Positions 7,281 to 16,261 of a DNA stretch of 20,492 bases are shown piece by piece. Positions within the stretch are counted from its first letter, which is position 1; each line of letters starts with the position of its first letter. The position numbers were made by a program, and so were the translations under genes. This stretch comes from Prorocentrum cordatum (taxonomy: Eukaryota > Sar > Dinophyceae > Prorocentrales > Prorocentraceae), in assembly GCA_963575745.1 (NCBI GenBank), contig CAUYUJ010015697.1:138687-159178 (forward strand), read 5' to 3'. A model generated the notes under the pieces. That model worked only from the letters and a program-made list of their open reading frames with translations. It was not told the DNA's origin and ran no database searches.

Positions 7281-8048
7281 CCTTCAGGCCCTCAGTGCCC
7301 TCAGCCTCACAGCCTCAGCCTGCCTCAGCCTCACCTGCCTCAGCCTCAGCCTCAGCCTGCTTCAGCCTCAGCATCAGTCTGCCTTCAGCCTCGGCCTCAG
7401 CCTCAGCCTGCCTCAGCCTCAGCCTGCATCAGCCTCAGCCTCAGCCTCAGCCTGCCTCAGCATCAGCCTGCCTCAGCCTCAGCCTCAGCCTGCCTCAGCC
7501 TCAGCCCCAGCCTGCTTCAGCCTCAGCCTCAGTCTGCCTTCAGCCTCGGCCTCAGCCTCAGCCTGCCTCAGCCTCAGCCTGCCTCAGCCTCAGCCTCAGC
7601 CTCAGCCTGCCTCAGCATCAGCCTGCCTCAGCCTCAGCCTCAGCCTGCCTCAGCCTCAGCCACAGCCTGCTTCAGCCTCAGCCTCAGTCTGCCTGCAGCC
7701 TCGGCCTCGGCCTCAGCCTGCCTCAGCCTCAGACTGCCTCAGCCTCAGCCTCAGCCTGCCTCAGCCTCAGCCTCAGCCTGCTTCAGCCTCAGCCTCAGTC
7801 TGCCTTCAGCCTCGGCCTCAGCCTCAGCCTGCCTCAGCATCAGCCTGCCTCAGCCTCAGCCTGCCATCAGCATCAGCCTCAGCCTCAGCCTGCCTCAGCA
7901 TCAGCCTGCCTCAGCCTCAGCCTCAGCCTGCCTCAGCCTGCCTCAGCATCAGCCTCAGCCTGCTTCAGCCTCAACATCAGTCTGCCTTCAGCCTCGGCCT
8001 CAGCCTTCGCCTGCCTCAGCCTCAGCCTGCATGAGCCTCAGCCTCAGA
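7281..8048 (+). repeat. CAGCCT-type minisatellite with 155-bp higher-order unit
   Basis: Built almost wholly from CTCAGC/CTGCCTCAGC hexamer-like units. The marker CTGCCTTCAGCCTCGGCCT, or a close variant, occurs at 7379, 7534, 7689, 7800 and 7982, giving spacings of 155, 155, 111 and 182 bp. So the array has a higher-order unit that was later shortened and lengthened. The continuous Ser/Ala or Pro/Gln frame across it has no stop because the repeat has none. Confidence 0.93.
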
Positions 8049-8172
8049 AGCCGTTTTGCGCTCAAGCCATTGAGCGTTGCAGGTGCAGGATTCAAAACGG
8101 CACTTCGTGCCTGCGAGTCATTCAGCTTCGGAGAGGGCCGTTCCCTCACACGTTCATAATCATTTCGCCGCC
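8049..8172 (+). other. Leader of retroelement ORF1
   Basis: 124 bp between the minisatellite and the ATG of ORF1. It contains several AG acceptors (GCAG near 8080, TTCAG near 8126) that could take a trans-spliced leader, which dinoflagellate mRNAs commonly carry, but none can be chosen from sequence. The start lies in a strong context, GCCGCCATGG. Confidence 0.35.
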
Positions 8173-9444
8173 ATGGGGAAGGGCGGCTATGGCAAGCGTG
8201 GCCCTGGAGGTCAGGGAGACAAGGGCGGCAAGGGTGGCAAGAGCTTCCCTTCGGCGGCCGCCCTCGAGCGGGAGTTCGCGCTGTTCGACGGTGGCGGCTC
8301 TCCTCCTCCCCCTTGGGCTGCACGCATTCCTGGGCAGCAACAAGATGCTCCTCCAGCCCTCTGGACATGCTCGGCTTGCGGCTGCAGGAAGAACGAGATG
8401 CGCTGGTCTCGCTGCAAGCATTGCGGCTCTCAGTGGACCCCGTTCCAGCCATACACGCCCTCCTCCTTCGGCACGCCTGGTGGAGCCTGGTCAGCTGGCT
8501 TCAGTGGCAGCCTGCCGTTCTCCCCTTTTGTTGCTGCTCAAGGGCCTCCAGGCACCTTCGCGCTCGGCGACAATGGTGGAGGCAAAGGTGGCAAGTCACC
8601 AGGCGGTCCAGTCAAGCCAGAGTCCCTTCTCTCTCGGGAAGAGCATGCGTCTTTGGCGGAGTTGCTGGCCAAGTCTGGCGACGCGCTGGGAGCGGCCAGG
8701 CATCGTGAGCTGGCCAAGCCTCCACCTGCGGTCAAGGAGCCCACCCTGCAGCACCAGGTCTCCATGGCCCACAGCAAGCTGCGCGGCCTCGAGCGGAAGT
8801 TGCAGGGCGCTGTTCAGAGGTACGAGGAGTGGTCGGCGCAGATGGTGGAACAGCGTGCATTGGTCACCAAGTTCACTGAGGAGTGCGAGCAGGCCGACGC
8901 TGAGCACCGTCGACTTGTGGCCGCCCTACATGCTCAGACGTCAGCGGCTGACTTGCAGCAGGAGCCAGTTGACAAAGCCGTGCCATGTTCGCTGTCTTCG
9001 ATCATGGACGGGTCCTTCACCGACAAGCTGGTCATCGACCCCTCGGAGCTGCTCGGTGGCGTCGAGGATTTCGAGCTCTCGGAGGCCGACAAGGAGGAGC
9101 TCGAGAAGAGGGGCAACCAGCTGCGAGAGGGCATCCAAAAGTTGGCACAGCGTCTTTTCGCGCAGGCCTCCGAGACTGCCAAGAAGATCCAGGAGGCACA
9201 CAAAGAGCATCTTGGACGCCTGGCCAAGAAGAGGAAGACTGACGAAGGTGCAGCTCCTGGCGATGGCGGAGGTGGTGGTGCTGAGGCAGCCGCAGCCGAT
9301 TCTGCCACTGGTCCTGCGGCAGCAGCAGCGCAGCCTACGGAGGTGGATGCTGAAGCTACCGCTTCTGCTGCTCTACGCCAGCGGGCCGCCAAGATCATTC
9401 AGCATGGGCAGCCTGAACAAGACCCTCCCCCTGCTGTCGCGTGA
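8173..9444 (+). CDS. ORF1-like zinc-finger / coiled-coil protein of LINE-like element, 423 aa
   Basis: The likely role is binding the element's RNA in a ribonucleoprotein, as for LINE ORF1 proteins; this is inferred from position and architecture. Residues 2-23 are Gly/Lys-rich (MGKGGYGKRGPGG). A zinc finger of RanBP2-like type lies at 64-88 (WTCSACGCRKNEMRWSRC then KHC), with Cys 66, 69, 81 and 84 and a conserved-type Asn 74; the middle spacing is one longer than the usual family form. A Pro/Gly/Phe-rich stretch follows, then a charged helical, probably coiled-coil, region from about 155 to 360. A basic KKRK patch comes next, then a low-complexity Ala/Gly C-terminus. The ATG at 8173 is chosen for its GCCGCCATGG context and because the Gly/Lys-rich start is typical; an in-frame start at 8077 exists. 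The frame is intact, and codons end mostly in G/C. Confidence 0.8.
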   Translation: MGKGGYGKRGPGGQGDKGGKGGKSFPSAAALEREFALFDGGGSPPPPWAARIPGQQQDAPPALWTCSACGCRKNEMRWSRCKHCGSQWTPFQPYTPSSFGTPGGAWSAGFSGSLPFSPFVAAQGPPGTFALGDNGGGKGGKSPGGPVKPESLLSREEHASLAELLAKSGDALGAARHRELAKPPPAVKEPTLQHQVSMAHSKLRGLERKLQGAVQRYEEWSAQMVEQRALVTKFTEECEQADAEHRRLVAALHAQTSAADLQQEPVDKAVPCSLSSIMDGSFTDKLVIDPSELLGGVEDFELSEADKEELEKRGNQLREGIQKLAQRLFAQASETAKKIQEAHKEHLGRLAKKRKTDEGAAPGDGGGGGAEAAAADSATGPAAAAAQPTEVDAEATASAALRQRAAKIIQHGQPEQDPPPAVA

Positions 9445-9780
9445 GCTTCAGCAGGGGGGCCTTCGTCGTGAACACGTTCAACCCAGCGGCACGCTCACTT
9501 GCCCAGCCTGGCACATGTTCTCTCCGTTCCCCTCGGCAGGGGACTTTAATGCTCTGGGCCTCGGCCTTGCACCTTGGGGCGGAGACGAGAGTTGCCCAGG
9601 CTGGCAAGCAGAGCCCGCGCCCGCTGAAGCTGCAGTCGACGCTCGCCCTCGTGGGTTCCTTCAGCCCGCTGCTGACGGAGTAGGGCAGTCTTTTTCTTTC
9701 GGAGCCGTGGACCTCGAGGCCTCCGTTCCTCTTGTGCTGCATCCTGGATCCCTGGATTTGTTTCTGGGGTTTGTCTGGGC
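9445..9780 (+). other. Spacer between ORF1 and ORF2
   Basis: 336 bp. In the ORF2 frame the last upstream stop is TGA at 9673-9675, so ORF2 could start anywhere after that. Another frame is open from the minisatellite to 9934, but this is not convincing as coding. ORF1 and ORF2 are in the same frame number, separated by several stops, so ORF2 needs its own initiation, its own mRNA or readthrough. Confidence 0.45.
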
Positions 9781-12700
9781 ATGCCGTCTTGCCGTGGGAA
9801 CCTCCAGGGGACGTTCGTCAAAACTGGAGGATCCCTCGAGCAGTACCCACCTTTTGCTCGAAGCAGCTTGGACTCTTTGGTTAGGACGCTCCCCCAGCCT
9901 CTGGGGGCACCCGTTTTCGGGACTGGTGAGCTAGGCGCCACCAGGGCACCATCTTGCTCGGCCTCAGTGCGCAGGATCAGCTCTTTTGCCTTTCGGCGTT
10001 CCCGCTGGACCCCTCCCCATGTGAAGCGACCGTCTGCCTTTAAGAGATCGCACTCGTCGCTCAGTGGTGCAGTCAAGCACACCCTTTGGAGGGCCAAGCG
10101 AGTTCTTGCCTCTGGCATCGCCAGCTTTGCACGAGTTGTTCACAGTGCTGCCTCTTGCGAGGCGCATTTTTTCGGGTTTGCCAACCCGTGTGATGAATAT
10201 CCTGTGCTCGTTGACCTGCAGCCGAGCAGTCCTGTTGAGTTTTTCAGCGGCCCCTCGGATCCTTCGGTGAGTTTCGTCGCCTCGGGTTCCCCTGAGGCCT
10301 CTGGAGGCCACTGCTCGGCCCTTCTGGACAGTCTTGAGATTTGCATCCACACGGTGAATTGCAACCGATGGTCGACCATGAAGGAGCTCATGGCCAAGAC
10401 TCCTGCGCACATTATCTTGCGTCAGGAGCACAGGATGCGAGAGGAGGAAGATCTCTCACAAGCCTCGGCGTGGTGTGCTCGCCAAGGGTGGAAAGGCATC
10501 TTTACCGCGGCCCACGGTACCGCTTCTGGTTCCACGTCTGCTGGCACTTGCATCCTTGTCAGAGACTTTCTCGGCCTTCATGAGCCCCCTGGGGGGGCGG
10601 TGGTTGCTGTTGGCAGGGCGACTGCTGGCATAGTGCACCTCCCGCGAGGTGATCGTTTCGCTCTCTGCTCGGTTTATCTCCATCACTCTGAAGGGTTGTC
10701 TGAGCGTAATGTCGATCTCCTGGCCACTATTGGGGAACGTATGTCGTCCCTTTCTCTTCCGTTTTGTATTGGAGGGGATTACAACATGGATCCAGGCACT
10801 TTAGCCAGTTCGAAGTTCGCTGAGAAGTTGGTGGAGCTGCCTGTGGTGGCCGAGGGGCACACTCATTTTGGCGAGGGCCTTCCGTCTTCCCTGGACCACT
10901 TTGTGTTTTCGGGGGGTCTTGGTAGAACGGTCAAGAGCTGTGAGGTCGTTCTGGACACTACCTTGAGCCCCCACAGGCCGGTGCAAGTTGCGTTGCATGC
11001 TTCGTTCGGCAAGTTGAAAGGTCTCAGCTTCAGGAAGCCCCCTCCTCTCCCTGCCACGGCTGTGATAGGACCGCGTCCTGCACCCCCTGACTGGAGTCTT
11101 GTGCGTGAGCTTGCTGACCAGGCCTCCCATTGTGTTGCTGTTGGTGACGCTAGGGGCGCATCGTCGCTTCTTTCGCCTTGTTATGCTGCCTGGGCTGACA
11201 AAGCCGAGGCTGAGCTTGTGCCGATTTTGGGACAGTCTGTCCCCTGTCTTGGTTCGAGATCCAAGGGCCCTCAGCTTGTTTGGAAGAAGCTTGTCGGTCG
11301 TGATCATGCTATTCGTGATCCTGAACATCATGCTGTGCGGTGGCTCAGCGTCCAATATCGGGCCCTAGCTTCGCTCCTGGATTCGAACCAAGGCGATACT
11401 CCTCAGGCGAAGTCGCTGACGACGCTGCTACAGGAGCCTCCGCACCATTTTGAGGTTTCTGCTGCTCTTCGGCCTCTCTTTGATGAGGTTGCCTGTGCTG
11501 TCGCCAAGCCTTGTCGGGATCTCTTTGGGGGTAGTTGTTACGACGTGGCTCTTCGGGACAAAATTGACGTTGCGGTCAGCAATGCTCAGTCTGCTGCCAA
11601 GAAGAGATCCCGTCAAAGTTGGCAAGCTTGGATTCGCGCTGGCCTGGATGAGGGAGCGAAAAGAGTTCACATGTTTACCAGGGACCCGTCCCCTTGGAAG
11701 GCCACCACCACCCTTTCTGCTGATGGCACCATCGTGTCTGATCCCCTGGCGCTTTTAGCTTCGGAAGGTTTCAAGTTTGCCACCTTTTGGGGCCAGGGAT
11801 CTGGAGCCTCTAGGGGCCCCCCGTCTCTTGGTCCGACTCTGCCGAGAGTTTCGGCCGACGAAATCAGGGAAGTCTCCGAGAAATACAAGAGGGGTTCAGC
11901 GGTTGCCGATGATGGCTTCAGTTGTCGTCACTTTCAGTACTTGTGTGATGATGCGTTGAACTCGCCCGCCGTCTTGTTTGAAGTTATGGAAGCGCTCGGT
12001 GAATTGCCCGAGCAGATTTCTGCCGTGCTGCTCGCGCTTCTCTCGAAGCCCACTGGCGGCTACAGGCCTATAGGGGTGTTCTGCTCCTGGTACAGGGTGC
12101 GGGGGAAGCTGCGGCGCCCCTTCGCCCTCGCCTGGGAGCAAGAACACCCCCGTAGGTACTGGGCTGCTGGTGGGCATCGAGGTGCTGCTGACGTCGTTTG
12201 GAGGCAGTCTGTTCGGGCTGAGCATGGCACAGCGTCGAAAGAGGTTTCGCGCAGTGTGTTCTATGATATGCTTAAGTATTACGAGACCATTGACCTTGTC
12301 AAGTTGATGCCCCAATGTCAGAGACACGGTTTTCCCTCCCCGATTGCTCGCCTTTGCATCTTTGCCTTTCGGTGTGGCCGCTTCCTTTCCCTGGGTGGCA
12401 TCCTCACGGGCCCCTTTTTTGTTGAACGAGGGGTGGTGGCGGGCTGCAGCTTCGCCACCACCCTCATCAGGGTCTTTGCCCTCGACGCGTTCGACTCGAT
12501 TCCCTTGCCCCCCAGATGTGACCTGGACATTTACATCGACGATTCGGGGATTTCTGCGACGGGCCCTCGTCACCGTGTTATTGCCTCTATTGTCTCCAGC
12601 TCGCAGGCCTTGCACACGGCTGTGACCGACATGCTTGGCTGCAGTATCGCCCTGTCCAAAGTGTGCACGGTCTCCTCTAATAGGGCGGTGGCCAGAGAGG

Positions 12701-12798
12701 TTGGCAAGCAGCTTGGCAGTCTGGCAGGCAGGATCGAGGATGTTACTGTCAACTTAGGTGTGGACTACACGGCGGGCAAGTCCATTCGTGCCTCTGAT
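9781..12798 (+). CDS. ORF2 part 1: AP-type endonuclease and reverse transcriptase
   Basis: Target-site nicking and reverse transcription of the element's RNA. The first ATG is used; the true start may be earlier (frame open from 9676). Residues 1-175 are unrecognised. The endonuclease/exonuclease/phosphatase domain spans about 180-405: Asn193 (VNCNRW), Glu216 (RQEHR), Asp333 and Asn335 (GGDYNMDP), Asp372 (SSLDHF), His398 (LSPHRPV). The last motif lacks the usual Asp before His. The reverse transcriptase spans about 750-1000: a KPTGGYRPIG segment, motif A with Asp829 (VFYDMLKYYETID), motif B (ERGVVAGCSFATTL), motif C with Asp920 and Asp921 (IYIDDSG). The downstream LGVDYTAGKS is typical of the end of the domain in this group. 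The frame is intact to 12798 and meets TAG at 12808-12810 if the following T-rich stretch is not removed. Confidence 0.9.
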
Positions 12799-13026
12799 GT
12801 GGGGTGCTAGTTTTTTTATTCTGTTCGTCTTTTTGTTTATTTTTTTTTTTATGTTTTGTTCTTTTTTATTTGTTTTTTTTTCTAAATTTTATATTAATTA
12901 TTTCTTAATTTTTTTACTTCTTGTATGATTGAATTGTATTTTAATTTATTGTTTTGTCTTTTTTTCTTTTTTGTGTTTTTAGTTTATGTTTTTCTGTTAA
13001 TTTTATATTACTTTGTTATTTTTTAG
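12799..13026 (+). other. T-rich intron-like stretch inside ORF2 (GT...AG, 228 bp)
   Basis: A run of overwhelmingly T/A sequence, mostly T, bounded by GAT|GTGGGG (12799) and TTATTTTTTAG|CAA (13026). Cutting it out joins Asp to Gln in phase 0 and carries ORF2 straight into the next domain with plausible spacing. The acceptor has an excellent polypyrimidine tract; the donor is weak. An alternative is a 219-bp T-rich insertion (12808-13026) with TAG on both sides, also frame-neutral. A third option is that the tract is a trans-splice acceptor for a separate downstream transcript. Confidence 0.6.
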
Positions 13027-13983
13027 CAAGTCACAGTCGTGGATCTGGAACTATGTGCCCGCGGGCCTCTGAAGAGGCTCAAGAGGCTTTCAGGTGACCT
13101 TGGGAGAAAAACTCTTCGGGTGTTTTCCTCGGGCCCTCTTGCGGGCGGCTCCTACGGGGCCGACATTGTGGGTGTTTCCGACCACGACCTGTTATCGGTG
13201 CGGAGACAAGCCTTCTCGACTGTGCGGCCGTTTTCTCAGGGCAGGAGTCTCACTGCCTGCTGTATTTTAGCTGGAGATCCCACCTGGAGGGCGGCTTGCG
13301 CGCCTGTGCTTAGGTGGGGAAAAGAAATATGGCTTGCTCAGACTAAGGTCTTCCCGCACTCCCTGGCCCTCAAGGAGCTTAGAGATTCTTGGAATGCCGT
13401 CTGGGGCCTTCGCAGGATCAGTTGGGGTCTTGTTGGGGGTCCTGTGTCTGCCCTTAGGCTTAGCCTGGTCAGGTTAGGGTGGCATATGGACAACTTCATG
13501 ACCATTATTGATGACAGAGGGTACCACATCCCCCTCGGAGTGACCTCCCCTGCTCTTCTGTGTATTTTTTGTCGGGAATGTATGATCAGAGCTCTGGAAA
13601 GGGATTTGGGTTGCAAATGGTCGTCTGGAGGCCGCCTCTGCTTGGATGTCCCCCGAGCCGCTCTTGCGTCTAGCAAGCTTTCTTCCAGTGAAAAAGGCAT
13701 GGTGCGAGCTCTGGCGTGTAACGCCATCTGGACTCCTGATCGCGCCATTGCCTGTGGATATCAAGTTTGTTCTAAGTGCGCCCATTGCGGTGCGGCAGAT
13801 TCGCTGCACCACCGTCTGTGGGTATGCCCACATGTGTGCGATCAGAGAGCGGAGCTTGCTAAGGACTGGATCATTGCTGCGGCCCTAGACACTGAGGCTG
13901 AGGACTACTCGGACCTCCTTTTTCTGCTTCGGGGCTTTCGCCCATCCCGCCGATGCCCTTCCGAGGCCCTGCCTCGAAGGTAA
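13027..13983 (+). CDS. ORF2 part 2: linker domain between RT and RNase H
   Basis: Continues ORF2 after the T-rich stretch in the same frame (QVTVVDLELCARGPLKRLKR...). The stretch after the RT has features I associate with dinoflagellate LINEs: SGPLAGGSYGADIVGVSD, then SQGRSLTACCILAGDPTWRA. It also has a Cys/His cluster at about 13765-13840, CSKCAHCG...LHHRLWVCPHVC, which looks like the zinc-binding motif seen before RNase H in many LINEs. The frame is intact until TAA at 13981-13983. An apparent extra G in GGGG (13931-13934) throws the reading off just before that; from there the RNase H frame (FAHPADALPRP...) is the natural continuation. Confidence 0.75.
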   Translation, partial: QVTVVDLELCARGPLKRLKRLSGDLGRKTLRVFSSGPLAGGSYGADIVGVSDHDLLSVRRQAFSTVRPFSQGRSLTACCILAGDPTWRAACAPVLRWGKEIWLAQTKVFPHSLALKELRDSWNAVWGLRRISWGLVGGPVSALRLSLVRLGWHMDNFMTIIDDRGYHIPLGVTSPALLCIFCRECMIRALERDLGCKWSSGGRLCLDVPRAALASSKLSSSEKGMVRALACNAIWTPDRAIACGYQVCSKCAHCGAADSLHHRLWVCPHVCDQRAELAKDWIIAAALDTEAEDYSDLLFLLRGFRPSRRCPSEALPRR

Positions 13984-15296
13984 TGTGGTGTTCCGCTGGC
14001 ATCGTGATCTGCTCGAGGGCCCCGAAGGTTTCGAGGCTCCCCAGGAAGGTGCTGTCTGGGGTTCGCTGTTTCTCGACGGGTCTTGCAGGCGGCACATAAT
14101 TCGTGAACTTAGCCGTGCGTCGTGGGCCATCACGATGCACAGCGACAGTGGGGACCTTTTAGGGGAGGTTATGGGGCCTGTGTGGGCTCAATACCCTCAG
14201 ACCCCGCAGGCTGGATAATATTTAGCTCGTGGCATGGCTGGTAATATGGCCAAGTACCCTTCCACCCTGTTCTCAGATTGCTTGAATGTGGTTAAGCATT
14301 CTAAGTTGCCTCCTGTCGAGCGCCTCTCGGGTAAGAGGGTGTAAAGTGGCATAATCATGGAAGCCAATGCTCGAGAAGGCACGTGCATTAAGGACATTGT
14401 CAAGGTCGCTGCTCACAAAGATTTAGATGAAGCTGGCATCGACCAGTTTGAACGGTTTTGTCGCAAATGCAATAACGATGCAGACGCGGCGGCCAAAGCT
14501 GCGCTTTCGTTTCATGCGACTGATGTTAATGGCAGTGAAGATCTCAGCAAGAGGATTGACATTGCCAAATCAGTGTGTCGACTGGGGGCCAAGCTTCTTT
14601 TAGAGTGGCCCCGTCTAGACTTATCTGATGCCGAATACATTCCGCCTGCCCCCAAGCCCAGGTTTTCCTGGGGCAAGCCTGGACACGACTGGGCCCCCTG
14701 GTCTGGTGTATGGCGTTGTCGTGTTTGTTTGCTGGGTTCCAGGGCGTCTGGTGTCCCTGATCCTGGTATATGCACGGGCAGGTGCAGGCTTGATGAAGGT
14801 GTGCTTGTTTCACTGCGGCATCGTGTTTTGGCTTTCTCCTGCAGTGACGGTTCGCACCTTTTTGTTTGCGTGAAATGCCGCTACCACAGCACAGGTGCAC
14901 GTGTGGACGGCCTCGGGAAGTTTTGTAACGATCGGCCCTCCAGGCATGCTGAGTATTCTTGGAGGGACCTCTGCCGAGGAATACATCCGAACCCCAGGAA
15001 GCGGGATGTGACGGTGAACACTCACCAGATCTGCGCTCTGTTTGGTTCTCAGGCCGAGGAGCCTTCCTCGTGCAGCAGGGCCGTGGTGGCCCCAGCTGGG
15101 AACCATTCGGTGGAGGAGGAGGCGGTCCCTGCTTCCTCGGTCGAGCCTCCCCCCCCCCTCGGAGGAGGAGGTCCGTCAGGCCCGTCAGGCCCGAGAGCTC
15201 AGCGTCGCTTCTAAGTCCCTCCGCCTTCTTGAAGCCGCTCGGAGCGGCAGTGAGGGAAGGAGGGACCTGGATGCTGAGTCGGGTTCTTCTGACTAA
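13935..15296 (+). pseudogene. ORF2 part 3: RNase H domain and Cys-rich C-terminus, broken
   Basis: Reads in one frame from 13935 to 15214. RNase H degrades RNA in RNA-DNA hybrids. Expected residues: Asp in FLDGS (14075-14077); the Glu normally following QAG is replaced by TAA (14216-14218); Asp in FSDCLN (14276-14278); Asp in CNNDADAAAK (14477-14479). A second TAA is at 14342-14344. The C-terminal part (about 14700-15010) has repeated Cys pairs (WRCRVC, CVKCRYHS) and ends SWRDLCRGIHPNPRKR, resembling the Cys-rich tail of dinoflagellate LINE proteins. A run of ten C at 15149-15158 probably shifts the frame, since the other frame (SEEEVRQARQAREL...) continues plausibly to TAA at 15294-15296. 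Confidence 0.75.
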
Positions 15297-15392
15297 TAGT
15301 ATCCTGCCACCTTCGTGGCTTTACCTCCTTGCCTCAGTGGCATGGTGGATGCAGCAGCGATTTCCCAGCCGTCGCTGCTGACAGTGAGAGGC
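15297..15392 (+). other. 3' region of the retroelement before the gap
   Basis: 96 bp after the last plausible stop. A 9-bp-stem hairpin (CAGCAGCGA at 15352-15360 with TCGCTGCTG at 15372-15380, loop 11) could be a 3' recognition structure. The element's end and any poly(A) or tail repeat lie in or beyond the gap. Confidence 0.4.
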
Positions 15393-15492
15393 NNNNNNNN
15401 NNNNNNNNNNNNNNNNNNNNNNNNNNNNNNNNNNNNNNNNNNNNNNNNNNNNNNNNNNNNNNNNNNNNNNNNNNNNNNNNNNNNNNNNNNNN
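15393..15492. other. Assembly gap (100 N)
   Basis: Exactly 100 N, a conventional placeholder for a scaffold join of unknown length. Sequences on the two sides need not be adjacent as shown. Confidence 0.99.
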
Positions 15493-15549
15493 GAAAACGC
15501 AAAAAACCTTCAAAAACCTAAGGAAAACCAATGATTTTGGCCTCTTCGT

Positions 15550-15765
15550 GCTCTCCTGGAGAACGTCTTGGAGGCCTCTTGGGCCATCTTGGAGGCATCT
15601 TGGGGCCATCTTGGCCGTCTTGGAGGGCATCTTGGGCCGTCTTGGAGGCATCTTGGAGCCATCTTACCCGTCTTGGAGGCCATCTTGGCCGTCTTGGAGG
15701 CATCTTGGAGGCCATCTTGGGCCATCTTGGCCGTCTTGGAGGCCATCTTGGAACCGTTTGTGGCA
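15550..15765 (+). repeat. GCCATCTTGG / CCGTCTTGGAGG minisatellite
   Basis: Tandem 10-11-bp units (GCCATCTTGG, CCGTCTTGGA, GGCATCTTGG). The marker TTGGCCGTCTTGGAGG occurs at 15611, 15685 and 15727. Open on both strands because the unit lacks stops; not coding. Confidence 0.9.
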
Positions 15766-16009
15766 GGAAATTGGGGAATTGAGCTCCTGGGCATCCTTTC
15801 CGGGTGGCCGGCGGGACGGGCCGAAGCCCACTGGGGAGTTCTTTTAGAAAAAGAACCAAAACCAAAACCTGAAACGTCCAGCACGCCGTGCACCCCTGCA
15901 AGCAGGGGGCGGCGGATCCAGTGGCCGTCGGCCTATCCCGCCACCGTGCGTGGGTGGTGGGTCAGAGGCCTCATGGATGCTGGTTGGGATCTCGTGGTTG
16001 GCAGGGACT
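15766..16009. other. Unassigned spacer
   Basis: No gene was recognised. It contains a short AAACC-like run (15847-15872) and a perfect 7-bp inverted repeat CCCCTGC-GCAGGGG at 15893-15908. Confidence 0.4.
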
Positions 16010-16175
16010 TCTGGGGGCCTCTTGGGCGCCTCTTGGGGCTTCTTGGGGGCCTCTTGGGCCTCTTGGGGCCACTAGAGGGCCTCTTGGGGGTCTCTTGGGA
16101 GCCTCTTGGGGATTCTTGGGGGCCTCTTCTGCGCCCCTTGGGGCCTCTTGGAGGCCTCCTCGGAGCCTCTTGGTG
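16010..16175 (+). repeat. GGGGCCTCTTG minisatellite
   Basis: Tandem 9-13-bp variants of GGGCCTCTTGG. Unit composition differs from the array at 15550, although both are CTTGG-rich. Confidence 0.88.
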
Positions 16176-16261
16176 CGGGAGGGGTGGTACTCGAGTTCGG
16201 AACCCCCTCGGAGGCCACGATCCTTGTGAGGGGTGTCAAAAAACGCATCCGCCGGAAACTC

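Larger units (their letters stand above)
8173..15392 (+). mobile_element. LINE-like non-LTR retroelement, probably defective
   Basis: In order: ORF1-like zinc-finger/coiled-coil protein, 336-bp spacer, ORF2 with apurinic-type endonuclease and reverse transcriptase, T-rich intron-like stretch, linker, RNase H, Cys-rich C-terminus, short 3' region up to the gap. An AP-type endonuclease plus RT plus RNase H suggests an APE-type LINE with RNase H, as in the I group, but the clade is inference. The 5' end is not defined (the minisatellite at 7281-8048 may belong to it) and the 3' end is lost in the gap. RNase H nonsense codons and frame changes indicate an inactive copy. Confidence 0.85.

Noticed and set aside
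8049-8172. Relict dinoflagellate spliced-leader sequence
   Set aside because: I looked for the conserved leader end (TTTTGGCTCAAG-like) here and elsewhere on both strands and did not find it.
7295-9934. 879-codon open frame through the CAGCCT array and across ORF1 in another frame
   Set aside because: The repeat has no stops. Downstream it overlaps ORF1 in a frame with no recognisable domain, whereas ORF1 has a zinc finger and coiled coil.
11896-12615. 239-codon minus-strand frame opposite the RT domain
   Set aside because: Antisense to clear RT motifs, with no recognisable domain of its own.
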